Shown piece by piece: positions 27,576-36,931 of a stretch of DNA of 64,000 nucleotides. The translations under genes and the position numbers were made by a program. The notes beneath the pieces were generated by a model that did no database searches, was not told the origin of the DNA, and worked only from the letters and a program-made list of their open reading frames with translations. Source of the DNA: Candidatus Hydrogenedens sp. (GTDB taxonomy: Bacteria; Hydrogenedentota; Hydrogenedentia; Hydrogenedentales; Hydrogenedentaceae); contig DAOSBX010000002.1 in assembly GCA_035361075.1 (NCBI GenBank), positions 62,001 to 126,000 of the forward strand. The letters run 5' to 3'. Position 1 is the stretch's first letter, and each line of letters begins with the position of its first letter.

Positions 27576-30296
27576 ATGTTAAACAAATTTATGCTAACGC
27601 CAATTATTATTAGCATGACAATTTTGTCAATCCCATGTATGGGACAATCGCCTTTAATTCCAGAAAATCCACGTGTTGAATACTTAAAAAACCCGATAGG
27701 AATTGATACAAGTATTCCACGTTTTAGTTGGGTCCTCCCAGCAAAAGGATATAACGTAGAACAAAAGGCATACCAAATTCAAGTATCCAAATCATTAGAT
27801 GCTTTACTTCAGGATAAGCCAGATGTATGGGATTCGGGAACCGTCGAATCAGCAGAAAATGTTCATATTGAATACGCAGGACCCTCTTTGGAAAGTTTTA
27901 CAAGATATTTTTGGCGTGTTCGTGTAACATATCAAAACAATGAAACAACACGTTATAGTGAACCTACATATTTCGAAACTGCATTCTTGAATCCACAAAA
28001 AGAAATGTCCGCAAAATGGATAAGACATCAAGAAAAAGATGAAGAACCAGTTAAAGACGATAAAAAAGAAGAATGGGAACGCAAAAGAATTTCGCCAATG
28101 CTCCGAAAAACTTTTGAAATTACTAAACCTATAAAAGAGGCTCGTGCATACGTTTCAGGTTTAGGATATGTCGAACTGCATATTAATGGACAAAAAGTTG
28201 GTGACCATTTATTAGACCCAGCATATACAGTATTCGAAAAAAGGACACTTTATGTAACTCATGATGTTACAAATTTATTAAAACAAGGGAAAAATGCGGT
28301 TGGAATGATGTTAGGACATGGTTGGTGGAAAAAAACATGTGGCGGTTGGCTTGAATTACGTATCCTTTGTGAAGATGGTTCAGTAGAAAAAATTATAACT
28401 GACGAATCATGGAAAACAAGCACAGGACCTATTGTAAAAGAAAGTCTATATCATGGCGAAACTTACGATGCACGATTAGAAAAAGTAGGCTGGGATACCC
28501 CTGATTATGATGATAGCGGGTGGACACAGGCTGTTTTATTTGAACATGTCCCAGAAAAACTCGTTGCCCAGGTTATGCCTCCAATACAGATTGTTCAAAG
28601 AATAAAACCAGTATCAATCACTCAACGTAAAGATGGTGGCCCCGATAAAAATGAAGAAGTATATATGGTAGATTTCGGACAAAATATGACAGGTGTCATA
28701 AAAATGAAAGTCCAAGGACCCGCAGGAACAAAAGTGAGAATCCGCCATGCCGAACTACTATATGAAGATGGCAGATTAAATGTAGAAAACATACGTAAAG
28801 CCAAAGTTACAGATGAATATATATTGAAAGGGGAAGGAGAAGAAGAATACATGCCTCGATTTACTCAGCATGGTTATCGATATGCTGAAGTTACAGGTTA
28901 TCCTGGAGAATTAACTCCTGATAAAATTGAAGCCCAGGTTTTCCATACAAATTTTGCACGTTCAGGCCATTTTGAATGTGATAACCCATTAATTAACAAT
29001 ATCAGAGACATCGTATTATGGGCTATTCGTGGAAATAATATGAGTATACCGACAGACTGCCCTCAGCGCGACGAAAGAATGGGCTGGATGGGCGATGCAC
29101 ATCTCGCATCCGAAGCAACAATTATGAATTTTGATGTCGCAGCATACTATCAAAAATGGTTATGGGATATTGCAGACTCACAAAGTCCAGAAGGCTATGT
29201 CCCAGATACCTGTCCAGCAAATATTTGGGGCGATAAAAAAGGCTCACCCCCTTGGGCAATTGCCTACCCACTAATTACTTGGTATTCTTGGAGATATTAT
29301 CAAAATCGAAGGGTCGTAGAGTTCCATTATGACAATTTAGTTCGCTGGTTCAAATCTATGGAAAAAGATGAAAAAGACGGTGTGATGGAATACTGCCATT
29401 ATGGCGATTGGGTAGCACTTGAAAAATCACCTATGGAACCCATCGGTACCGGATGCTATTATTGGACTGCCGTGGTTTTAGAAGAACTCGCTGGCGTACT
29501 TGGAAAGCAAGATGACGTCGACTATTTCAAAGCAAAAAAGCAAAAAGTCGCTGAAGCATTTAATGCAAAATACTTTGACAAGGAAAAAGGATATTACCGC
29601 TATGGTGAAGAAAAAGGAACGCCTTTTGAAGGAACTCAATTCCAACAGATTTTCCCATTATATCTCGGCATAGCACAAGGCGAATATAAAGAAATGGCAT
29701 TAAAGAAATTGAGAGAAGAAATCGAAGTTAAACGTAATGGACATCTATATTGCGGTATATTAGGTGCCAAATATGTCTATGACGTTCTGACCGATAATAA
29801 CATGGTCGACCTCGCCTATAAAGTCGTATTACAAAAAGACTTCCCAAGCTATGGATATATGATTGAGTTAGGTGCCACAACTCTTTGGGAACTATGGGAA
29901 TACAAAACTGGTCCTGAAATGAATTCACATAACCATCAAATGTTCGGTAGTGTTGTCGATTGGTTCTTTGGTGGAATTGCAGGTATTCGACGCCTACCAC
30001 AACCAGGTTATAAGTACATTACAATCGCACCAAAACCATGGGAAGGTCCCATCAATTACGCACAAGCATATATTGATACTGTCCGTGGTCGTGTTTTATC
30101 ACGATGGGACAAAAATAGCGATGGTTCCCTTTCCCTAACAGTAGTAATACCTCCAAATAGTAAAGCTAAAGTCATCGTTCCTAAGAAGGAAAATATGTCC
30201 ATTAGCGCAAAGCCAGAAGTTACTTCCGTAAGTTCAGAACCGCTTCAAGAAATATTTGAATTAGGTTCAGGAACATATCAGTTCCTTGTAAAATAA
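27576..30296 (+). CDS. Alpha-L-rhamnosidase, GH78
   Basis: 906 residues with a signal peptide (about 1-23, ending near CMGQS), so it is exported. Beta-sandwich domains fill about residues 25-475, including YVSGLGYVELHINGQKVG and VDFGQNMTGVI, typical of bacterial rhamnosidases. The (alpha/alpha)6 catalytic domain begins near 480 with TDCPQRDERMGWMGDAHL (residues 493-509). Asp499, Glu500 and Asp507 are in the conserved acidic cluster. A C-terminal beta domain follows (about 820-906). It releases terminal alpha-L-rhamnose by inversion. Rhamnulokinase lies 12 kb downstream, which fits rhamnose use. AAGGAG lies 8 bases before the ATG. Confidence 0.94.
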   Translation: MLNKFMLTPIIISMTILSIPCMGQSPLIPENPRVEYLKNPIGIDTSIPRFSWVLPAKGYNVEQKAYQIQVSKSLDALLQDKPDVWDSGTVESAENVHIEYAGPSLESFTRYFWRVRVTYQNNETTRYSEPTYFETAFLNPQKEMSAKWIRHQEKDEEPVKDDKKEEWERKRISPMLRKTFEITKPIKEARAYVSGLGYVELHINGQKVGDHLLDPAYTVFEKRTLYVTHDVTNLLKQGKNAVGMMLGHGWWKKTCGGWLELRILCEDGSVEKIITDESWKTSTGPIVKESLYHGETYDARLEKVGWDTPDYDDSGWTQAVLFEHVPEKLVAQVMPPIQIVQRIKPVSITQRKDGGPDKNEEVYMVDFGQNMTGVIKMKVQGPAGTKVRIRHAELLYEDGRLNVENIRKAKVTDEYILKGEGEEEYMPRFTQHGYRYAEVTGYPGELTPDKIEAQVFHTNFARSGHFECDNPLINNIRDIVLWAIRGNNMSIPTDCPQRDERMGWMGDAHLASEATIMNFDVAAYYQKWLWDIADSQSPEGYVPDTCPANIWGDKKGSPPWAIAYPLITWYSWRYYQNRRVVEFHYDNLVRWFKSMEKDEKDGVMEYCHYGDWVALEKSPMEPIGTGCYYWTAVVLEELAGVLGKQDDVDYFKAKKQKVAEAFNAKYFDKEKGYYRYGEEKGTPFEGTQFQQIFPLYLGIAQGEYKEMALKKLREEIEVKRNGHLYCGILGAKYVYDVLTDNNMVDLAYKVVLQKDFPSYGYMIELGATTLWELWEYKTGPEMNSHNHQMFGSVVDWFFGGIAGIRRLPQPGYKYITIAPKPWEGPINYAQAYIDTVRGRVLSRWDKNSDGSLSLTVVIPPNSKAKVIVPKKENMSISAKPEVTSVSSEPLQEIFELGSGTYQFLVK

Positions 30297-30316
30297 AAAT
30301 AATATAGAGTTTAAAT

Positions 30317-31240
30317 ATGCAGAAAGAAGGGGAAGAAATATCTTGTCCTAAAACAAGAGAAATCTTTATAAGTTACTATAATCTCCATCTTGATGGATTA
30401 AAAACAAATCTTCCCCTTCTTCTCACGTATAACCCCGATGCTATACATGATGTTAGAGTTGCCACAAGGAGAATGCGAGCGGTACTCAATGAATGTAAAA
30501 AGTGGCTTCCCTCAGATATTAAATACACACTTACTACACAACTAAGAACAATAACCCGTTCCTTAAGTAAACGACGAGAATTAGACGTTATACAGCAAGT
30601 GTTTGAACATCTTCTGATTAACAATAAAGAAACCTTCTATGAAAATTTTATACTCGATTTTTCCAATTACATTAATAAATTAAGAGAAAATGAAGTTAAG
30701 AACTGTTCCATTGCTTATAATACAAGCTTAGAGATTTTAAATTACCCACCACTTGAAGAGCATCTCAAATTTCCATCAGATTTCTGTATCTATCCTTATG
30801 CAAAAAAAAGAGTCTTATCAAGTATAACCAAAATAAAAAGAGGAACAAAGTCCATCCAAAATGTAAAATCGCCTATGAATGAAACAGTTCACATATTTCG
30901 AATATTAATAAAAAAAATACGATATATGTGGGAAATATATCACTATATTTTTCAATCACCATTGCAAAACTTTTCAGAACACCTAAAAACAACACAAACA
31001 CTATTAGGCGACTATAATGATTTCAGAATCTTATCCTTATTATTAAAAGACTTCAATAAACAAACAAACCAGGCGTATTCACAAAATATTAGTAAGATAA
31101 GGGATGATCTGAAAGAAAAAATGCTGAAAAAAATAAATGAAGCTGAAAATGCTATTGAAAATGTAATAAATACAAAAAACATTAAAAATATTAAACAAGA
31201 AATAAAAGAAATTTGTAATACACATATTTGTATCAGTTGA
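30317..31240 (+). CDS. CHAD domain protein
   Basis: 307 residues, almost all one CHAD domain, a conserved histidine alpha-helical fold that binds inorganic polyphosphate. The signature IHDVRVATRRMRAVLNECKKWLP lies at residues about 40-62 and a second HIFRILIKKIRYMWEIYH repeat half at about 190-210. Basic residues are abundant. No adenylate-cyclase-like CYTH partner is fused or adjacent. It lies 20 nt after the rhamnosidase and may be on the same transcript, though their roles look unrelated. A role at polyphosphate granules is inferred from the family. Confidence 0.88.
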   Translation: MQKEGEEISCPKTREIFISYYNLHLDGLKTNLPLLLTYNPDAIHDVRVATRRMRAVLNECKKWLPSDIKYTLTTQLRTITRSLSKRRELDVIQQVFEHLLINNKETFYENFILDFSNYINKLRENEVKNCSIAYNTSLEILNYPPLEEHLKFPSDFCIYPYAKKRVLSSITKIKRGTKSIQNVKSPMNETVHIFRILIKKIRYMWEIYHYIFQSPLQNFSEHLKTTQTLLGDYNDFRILSLLLKDFNKQTNQAYSQNISKIRDDLKEKMLKKINEAENAIENVINTKNIKNIKQEIKEICNTHICIS

Positions 31241-31398
31241 CATAATATATATTTAACACAGAAAATAAAATTTAGATTCAGAAATATTTAATATCAATTG
31301 ATGGGGATAATTTTATAAATTCTTATAGTTATTTTTTCCAAAATCATGTACAATATCAAAAGAATTCGTGGTAAAATAAAAAAATAGGAGAAAAATAA

Positions 31399-34209
31399 AT
31401 GTTTCTTTTATTTAATAAATCTGGCGATATAGTAGATTTTGATAAAGAATTTTTAGAATTTACACAAAGATGTCTAAATATAAAGAATACAGATAAAGAG
31501 TTATGGAAAAACTTAATTTATGAAGAAGATAGAAACTCTTTTTTATCCACCGTCAAAAAACATCAAAGTCATGAAAATTATAATCCTATTCTGTTTTACA
31601 GAATAAAACCGAAACACATAGATAGATTAATTGGTGTCCTTCACATTGGTTTTTCTAAAAAAGCAATAATTAATGAAGAAATTGAACACTTCGCATTACT
31701 TTATCCATTTTGCAACAACTATCTTAATCTTTACACAAATTATTCAGATAAAATTCCTATTATATTCCAACCAATTATCCAGAAAGACATCGCTTATTTA
31801 TTAGCCTTCAAGGGAAAAATACTGTATGCAAATGAAAAGGCATTAAATATTTTAGAATCACAAGAAGATGAAATATACAATACATCACTCAATGATTGGT
31901 TCAAAAATTTTTTATTCATTGGTAATAGTAAAAAAATAGAAATAGAAAACTTCCAAAATCCTTCTCTTCTTAAATTAAAAACTAAAACCAACATAAAAAA
32001 ATATATAAATATCTATTTGTCTAATATTCAAACAAACCATGAACCTATTCATAATATATTCTTTTATGAATTAACATCACTTATCGAAGCTGAAGAAAAA
32101 CTAAAATTATTTAAATACATCGTCGACCATGCTGGAAACGAATTTTACCTGCTTGACCGAAAAGGTAAGTTCGAATATGTTAATGAATCATCTGCAAAAA
32201 GTTTGGGATATGACCTCAATACATTTAGTAAAATGGGTCTCCCTGAAATAGATGTTTTCTATACACCTGAAAATTTTGAGAAGCACTTTCAATCATTAAA
32301 AAAAGGTGAAGATAGTCCTTTTACAACCATTCATAAACATAAAGATGGTCATTATGTCCACAAAGAAATCAAATCAGTTTATTTAAAGATTAGTGAAGAC
32401 AAGGAATATATTTTTGGGTTTGGGCAGGATATAACCAAGAGAAAAATGATGGAGCAGTTTTGGGATAGAGAACATAAATATTCTCGAATTATCCTACAAC
32501 TCTCACATCAATCTGATAAAAATTCTAATCAATTGCTTGCCGAGTTTTTAGAAAACTCTTTTAACGTTACAAATTCGATTTCTGTATGTCTTATAAGTGA
32601 TGAAGTCGGAAGAAATTTAGTAGAGACAACAGAAAATGAAAGACATAAAATAGTATATTACGATAAAAACATTAGCAACGAACTGTCAAATACTATTGAA
32701 AGATACATCAATGATTTTTTCGATAATGTAAATACGAAAAGATTAACAGAAACCGAGGTAGATTATATAAAAATAATTAATGATGACAATACTCAACATA
32801 ACATATATTGTGCAATTATCCCTATCACAGATAAAGAAAAAATTAGAGATGCAATTATATTTTTTAGAGAAAACGATACCTTCTCTGATGAAGAGTTAGA
32901 GCAATTATATTTCTTCTGTAACGCAGTAGGAGAAATAATAAGAAAACTACAAATAGAGGAACACTTAAAAATAAGGGATAAAATCCTTGAAGCGACTGCA
33001 AAATGTTCCTCCTTGCTATTTCTATCGCAAAATTGGGACGAAGCAATCAAAGAAGCATTAAAGATATTAGGAGAATCAGCAGAGGTAAGTAGAACATATA
33101 TCTTTAAAAACAGAAAGTTAAGTGATGGTTCTTTAGTGACTGACCAAATTTTTGAATGGGTTAATGATAATATAACTCCACAAATAGATAATCCAGAATT
33201 GCAAGGATTTAACTATGAAAAAGAAGGATATGGTCGTTGGGCTAATATGTTTTCAAAAGGAGAACCTGTCTATGGTTGTATAAAAAATTTCCCTGAGGAA
33301 GAAAAGCGAGTATTAGAACCGCAGGATATAATCTCAATCGCTATAGTCCCCATCTTTGTGTCTGGAAAATGGTGGGGAGTTATAGGTTTTGATGATTGCT
33401 TAACTGAGAGACTTTGGACATCAGCAGAAATAAATGCATTAAAAATTGCGAGTGAAATAATTTCTGCAAGCATAGAGAAAAAAACAATTGAACAGAAAAT
33501 CAAAGAACAAGAAAAAAGATTAAATGCAATAGAACGTCTGTACTCATTAGGTGTCATGGCAAGTGGGATTTCCCATGAAATTAACAATCCATTAGCCATT
33601 CTATCCTTAGCTACTCAACATATTCAAAATATATTGAATAATGAAGGAGAGTTAAATAAAGAAAAATTTACATTTTTTGTAGATAAATTACAAAGAAATA
33701 TAACAAGAATTGATAATATAGTCCAATCATTAAAACTTTTTGTAAGAAAAGATATAGTTGCACCTCTAAAAATTTACAGTCTGGATAAAATAATTAAAGA
33801 TGCAATTGAATTAACACAACCCAAAATAGAAAAAATAAAAGCAGATTTAAAATATAACAATAAATGTGTAAATGTAAAAATAAAAGCTGTTCCTACACTC
33901 CTTACACAAGTATTCGTAAATTTATTGAATAATGCAATCGAAGCAGTTGAAAATAAAGAGAACCCTGAAATTACAATCAATGTGGAAGAAAATGAACTAA
34001 ATATTATTGTAACAGTAGAAGATAACGGAGATGGAATACCAAAAGAGATACAACATAAATTGTTAGAACCATTTTTCACCACAAAAGATAAAGGAACAGG
34101 TCTCGGTTTGCCTTTATCAAAAACAATAATAGAAATCCACAGCGGAAATTTAGAATTTGAATCAAATACACAAAGAACTCGATTTTTTGTAAAGATTCCT
34201 AAATTATAA
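31399..34209 (+). CDS. Soluble PAS/GAF sensor histidine kinase
   Basis: 936 residues without membrane helices, so cytoplasmic. Two weak PAS-like regions (about 1-110 and 125-215) are followed by a clear PAS domain (about 232-350, NEFYLLDRKGKFEYVNESSAKSLGY ending in GFGQDITKRK) and two GAF-like regions (about 360-510 and 530-690). A HisKA domain follows with SHEINNPLAILSL (phospho-accepting His726). The HATPase domain has the N box VNLLNNAIEAVEN, G1 VEDNGDGIPKE, and TKDKGTGLGLPLSKTI. The response regulator lies 21 nt downstream and is the likely partner. The signal is unknown. AGGAG lies 8 bases before the ATG. Confidence 0.94.
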   Translation: MFLLFNKSGDIVDFDKEFLEFTQRCLNIKNTDKELWKNLIYEEDRNSFLSTVKKHQSHENYNPILFYRIKPKHIDRLIGVLHIGFSKKAIINEEIEHFALLYPFCNNYLNLYTNYSDKIPIIFQPIIQKDIAYLLAFKGKILYANEKALNILESQEDEIYNTSLNDWFKNFLFIGNSKKIEIENFQNPSLLKLKTKTNIKKYINIYLSNIQTNHEPIHNIFFYELTSLIEAEEKLKLFKYIVDHAGNEFYLLDRKGKFEYVNESSAKSLGYDLNTFSKMGLPEIDVFYTPENFEKHFQSLKKGEDSPFTTIHKHKDGHYVHKEIKSVYLKISEDKEYIFGFGQDITKRKMMEQFWDREHKYSRIILQLSHQSDKNSNQLLAEFLENSFNVTNSISVCLISDEVGRNLVETTENERHKIVYYDKNISNELSNTIERYINDFFDNVNTKRLTETEVDYIKIINDDNTQHNIYCAIIPITDKEKIRDAIIFFRENDTFSDEELEQLYFFCNAVGEIIRKLQIEEHLKIRDKILEATAKCSSLLFLSQNWDEAIKEALKILGESAEVSRTYIFKNRKLSDGSLVTDQIFEWVNDNITPQIDNPELQGFNYEKEGYGRWANMFSKGEPVYGCIKNFPEEEKRVLEPQDIISIAIVPIFVSGKWWGVIGFDDCLTERLWTSAEINALKIASEIISASIEKKTIEQKIKEQEKRLNAIERLYSLGVMASGISHEINNPLAILSLATQHIQNILNNEGELNKEKFTFFVDKLQRNITRIDNIVQSLKLFVRKDIVAPLKIYSLDKIIKDAIELTQPKIEKIKADLKYNNKCVNVKIKAVPTLLTQVFVNLLNNAIEAVENKENPEITINVEENELNIIVTVEDNGDGIPKEIQHKLLEPFFTTKDKGTGLGLPLSKTIIEIHSGNLEFESNTQRTRFFVKIPKL

Positions 34210-34230
34210 GAAAACAGAAAGGGGGAAAAT

Positions 34231-34953
34231 ATGAAGGAACACTCTCCAAAAATAATTATCCTTGATGATGAAATCGATTTAACCGAAATGTTATCCATTG
34301 AATTGAAGGATAGAGGTTATGTACCAAAGACTGTTTTTAATCCTAAAGAATTCCTAAAATGTTTCGCTAATGAAATGGCAGATTTGGTCATAATTGATCT
34401 GAGGTTACCTGAAATTTTTGGTACAGATATAATTACTATGTTAAAAAATATTAATATAAATATACCTCCGATCATAGTAATAACTGCATATAATGATTAT
34501 CCAAATTACGTTCTTTACAATCTCGGAGCAGAGGCTATTATCTATAAGCCTTTTGAACTAAAAATGCTCCTGCATAATGTCGAAAGATTACTGACACCAT
34601 TACCAGAACGATTCCAAATAAACATAGAGAAAATAACCGATTATGAAGGTTGGATTGAAAATTTAGATTCTAAAGAAATACACGATATATTATTAGGAAG
34701 AGGAGGATTTTCCCTTATTTCAAGTGAACGTTATAGTATTGGGACGACTGTTCGCTTTACTCTCAATTTTCCGCAATTAAATAATCAACAAGGAGAAGGG
34801 ATAGGTATTATTAGGTGGAAAATGTCATCACATGAAAGTAAGTTTGTAAATAAATACGGTATAGAATTCGTTAATATAAGTGATATATTACAAAAACACT
34901 TGTTAATTTGGATTAACGAAACTAAACCGGTACAATATATACCATACGAATAA
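34231..34953 (+). CDS. Response regulator with C-terminal PilZ-like domain
   Basis: 240 residues. The receiver domain (about 6-120) has ILDDEID acidic residues, the phospho-acceptor Asp56 in VIIDLRLPE, the Thr in VITAYND and Lys106 in YKPFE. The C-terminal part (about 135-235) looks like PilZ: GRGGFSLISSERYSIGTTVR, then GIGIIRW, then KYGIEFVNIS. The c-di-GMP-binding RxxxR and D/NxSxxG motifs are not clearly preserved, so ligand binding is doubtful. It follows the histidine kinase by 21 nt behind a strong GGGGG ribosome binding site. A non-DNA-binding output, such as motility or surface behaviour, is an inference. Confidence 0.85.
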   Translation: MKEHSPKIIILDDEIDLTEMLSIELKDRGYVPKTVFNPKEFLKCFANEMADLVIIDLRLPEIFGTDIITMLKNININIPPIIVITAYNDYPNYVLYNLGAEAIIYKPFELKMLLHNVERLLTPLPERFQINIEKITDYEGWIENLDSKEIHDILLGRGGFSLISSERYSIGTTVRFTLNFPQLNNQQGEGIGIIRWKMSSHESKFVNKYGIEFVNISDILQKHLLIWINETKPVQYIPYE

Positions 34954-34981
34954 AAACTACTTTAAAGAAAAGGAAAAACTT

Positions 34982-35587
34982 ATGAAAAAACTAGTATCAA
35001 CATTTTTAACCTTCTCTATCCTCATATTTACTTTAACCCATAATTTGGGTTGTCAAACTTATGGAGAAGCAGCAGGTTTAGGAGCAGCATTAGGTGGTGC
35101 AACAGGTGCAATTATAGGACATCAATCTGGACATGCCCTTGAAGGTGCAGCAATTGGTGCTGTTCTCGGCGGAATCACTGGTTTAGTTGCTCATGATATA
35201 AAAGCAAGAAGAGCAAAATCTGCTGAAGAAACAGCAAAAGAATATAATTACCAACCAACCCAAGGAGAAAAATTACTCTTTGAAAGAACAGAAGTATTAC
35301 CAAATGTTATAACCCCAGGGAACAAAATAGAAGCAACAATACAGTACGCCCTTTTAGGCACAGGTCCAGGAGGCGTTAATGTTACTGAATCAAGGACCTT
35401 ATTACAGGGTGAGCGTGTTATCGCAGAGCTGTCTTCTTCAACAGTAAATAGAGGAGATGGTACATGGGTTAGTAGTCAAGAATTCAGATTGCCGTCAAAT
35501 TTAGCCCCAGGACAATATTCCATACTCACAAGAGTTTCTACAAAATTGTCTTCCATATCAGGCAGTGCGTCTTTTGTAGTGGATTAA
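34982..35587 (+). CDS. Glycine-zipper lipoprotein with C-terminal beta domain
   Basis: 201 residues. The lipoprotein signal ends at NLGC (Cys24). Then comes a glycine zipper (about residues 32-68) of the form GLGAALGGATGAIIGHQSG and GAAIGAVLGGITG, which should insert in or pack on a membrane, as in YMGG/17-kDa antigen-like proteins. The C-terminal half (about 95-200) is beta-rich with GNKIEATIQYALLG and LAPGQYSILTRV, like a small immunoglobulin-like fold. It follows the response regulator by 28 nt with AAGGA as ribosome binding site. Function unknown; an envelope structural role is the best guess. Confidence 0.8.
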   Translation: MKKLVSTFLTFSILIFTLTHNLGCQTYGEAAGLGAALGGATGAIIGHQSGHALEGAAIGAVLGGITGLVAHDIKARRAKSAEETAKEYNYQPTQGEKLLFERTEVLPNVITPGNKIEATIQYALLGTGPGGVNVTESRTLLQGERVIAELSSSTVNRGDGTWVSSQEFRLPSNLAPGQYSILTRVSTKLSSISGSASFVVD

Positions 35588-35597
35588 TAAGAATAGT

Positions 35598-36896
35598 ATG
35601 AAAAGCAATATCAATGTTTTTATAAGTTTATTCTTGATTTCTATGGGTTTCCAATCTATGTCACATGCAGATATATATGCTGGTATCTCTAAAATCTCCA
35701 TAAATCCTATACCACATGGGCTTTCTGTTCAATTGGGTGGTTATGGAGAAAGACAAGGGAAACCAGCATTAGGAACGCATGACGAAACATACGCAAAAGT
35801 CCTTGCACTTAAAAATGAAAGTAACGAATACCTATTTTTAGTAACAGTAGATATATGCCATTTGCCATGGAGTCTTGTTGAACATAGTGTTAAGAAGGCA
35901 AGTCTGCCTTATGTAACAACAGATAATATTATAATGATGGCAAGTCATACTCACGCAGGACTTGAAGGAATGTCCCTTGATGAACGAAATATTATACAAA
36001 ACCCAAACATTGGAATATTTGATGAAAAAGTTTTAGATTTTGTTTCGACACAGATTGCAAAAGCAATTCAAGATTCAATAAAAAATTTGTCTCCTGTCAC
36101 TTTTGCATCAGGCAGAGTTGAAACAAAAGGGTTAAATAGAAACAGAAGAAATAGTGAACTCCCAACCGACCCCTATCTCTCCATTTTACGATTCGATAAA
36201 GAAGATAAACCATGGGTTATTTTTGTCAACTTCACAGCCCATGAAACAATAATGACCCCAAAAGAAATGTACCTATCCGCAGGTTATCCAGGCATTATTC
36301 AAAGAACTGTAGAAACGTTTATTCCCGACACTGTTTGTATGTTCTCCAACGGTGCTGAAGGTGATGTCGCCCCATTCGGCTATCATGGCGATTCTGCCTG
36401 GGAAGCAATGGAAAATTACGGTCTAACCTTATCTAAAATAGTAATAGACCTCATTGGGCAAATGAAACCCGAACCTATTACTAACTTTAAACACCACGTC
36501 TTATGGAAAGAACTACCACCAACTCAAGTAGCCCCAGACTTCGTTAAAATCGCAGGTGATGAATACAATGTTTCAGAAGAAATGGCAAGTGCAATGGTAA
36601 GACAGTTATTTCCACAAAAAGCACCCTTCCACATATTAATGATTAATGACTCCACAATTATCACATTCCCTGGGGAACCTATTACAGAAATTGGAATGGC
36701 AGTAAAACAGCAGTTAATCAAAAAAGGAATAAAGACACCTATTGTAACATCCTTGACTAACGATTTAATTGGCTATATTTTAACAGAGAAAGAATACCAT
36801 TTAAGTGGCTATGAAGTTACCGCCTCTTTCTATGGACCTAAATTAGGTGATGTTGTCTTAAATACCGCCTTCGAACTTATCGAGAAAATAAAATAA
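35598..36896 (+). CDS. Neutral/alkaline ceramidase N-terminal-domain family protein
   Basis: 432 residues with a signal peptide (about 1-25, ending MSHADI). The core matches the neutral/alkaline non-lysosomal ceramidase domain: SINPIPHGLSVQLGGYGER, then MMASHTHAGLEG (His117, His119), then FTAHETIM, then FSNGAEGDVAP. Ser250 in that last motif aligns with the ceramidase catalytic serine, and the His residues with zinc ligands. The immunoglobulin-like C-terminal domain of true ceramidases (about 650 residues) is missing. In environmental bacteria this family rarely has a proven substrate, so another amide or ester hydrolase is equally possible. It starts 10 nt after the lipoprotein gene. Confidence 0.85.
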   Translation: MKSNINVFISLFLISMGFQSMSHADIYAGISKISINPIPHGLSVQLGGYGERQGKPALGTHDETYAKVLALKNESNEYLFLVTVDICHLPWSLVEHSVKKASLPYVTTDNIIMMASHTHAGLEGMSLDERNIIQNPNIGIFDEKVLDFVSTQIAKAIQDSIKNLSPVTFASGRVETKGLNRNRRNSELPTDPYLSILRFDKEDKPWVIFVNFTAHETIMTPKEMYLSAGYPGIIQRTVETFIPDTVCMFSNGAEGDVAPFGYHGDSAWEAMENYGLTLSKIVIDLIGQMKPEPITNFKHHVLWKELPPTQVAPDFVKIAGDEYNVSEEMASAMVRQLFPQKAPFHILMINDSTIITFPGEPITEIGMAVKQQLIKKGIKTPIVTSLTNDLIGYILTEKEYHLSGYEVTASFYGPKLGDVVLNTAFELIEKIK

Positions 36897-36900
36897 GTAC

Positions 36901-36931
36901 ATAGAAAAACAATTTTCCTCTGCTTTTCTAT
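36901..36931. terminator. Weak inverted repeat between convergent genes
   Basis: ATAGAAAA (36901-36908) and TTTTCTAT (36924-36931) can pair with a 15-base loop between the ceramidase-family gene and serC. It overlaps the serC stop. The stem is AT-rich and the loop is large, so it is at best a weak two-way terminator. Confidence 0.25.
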
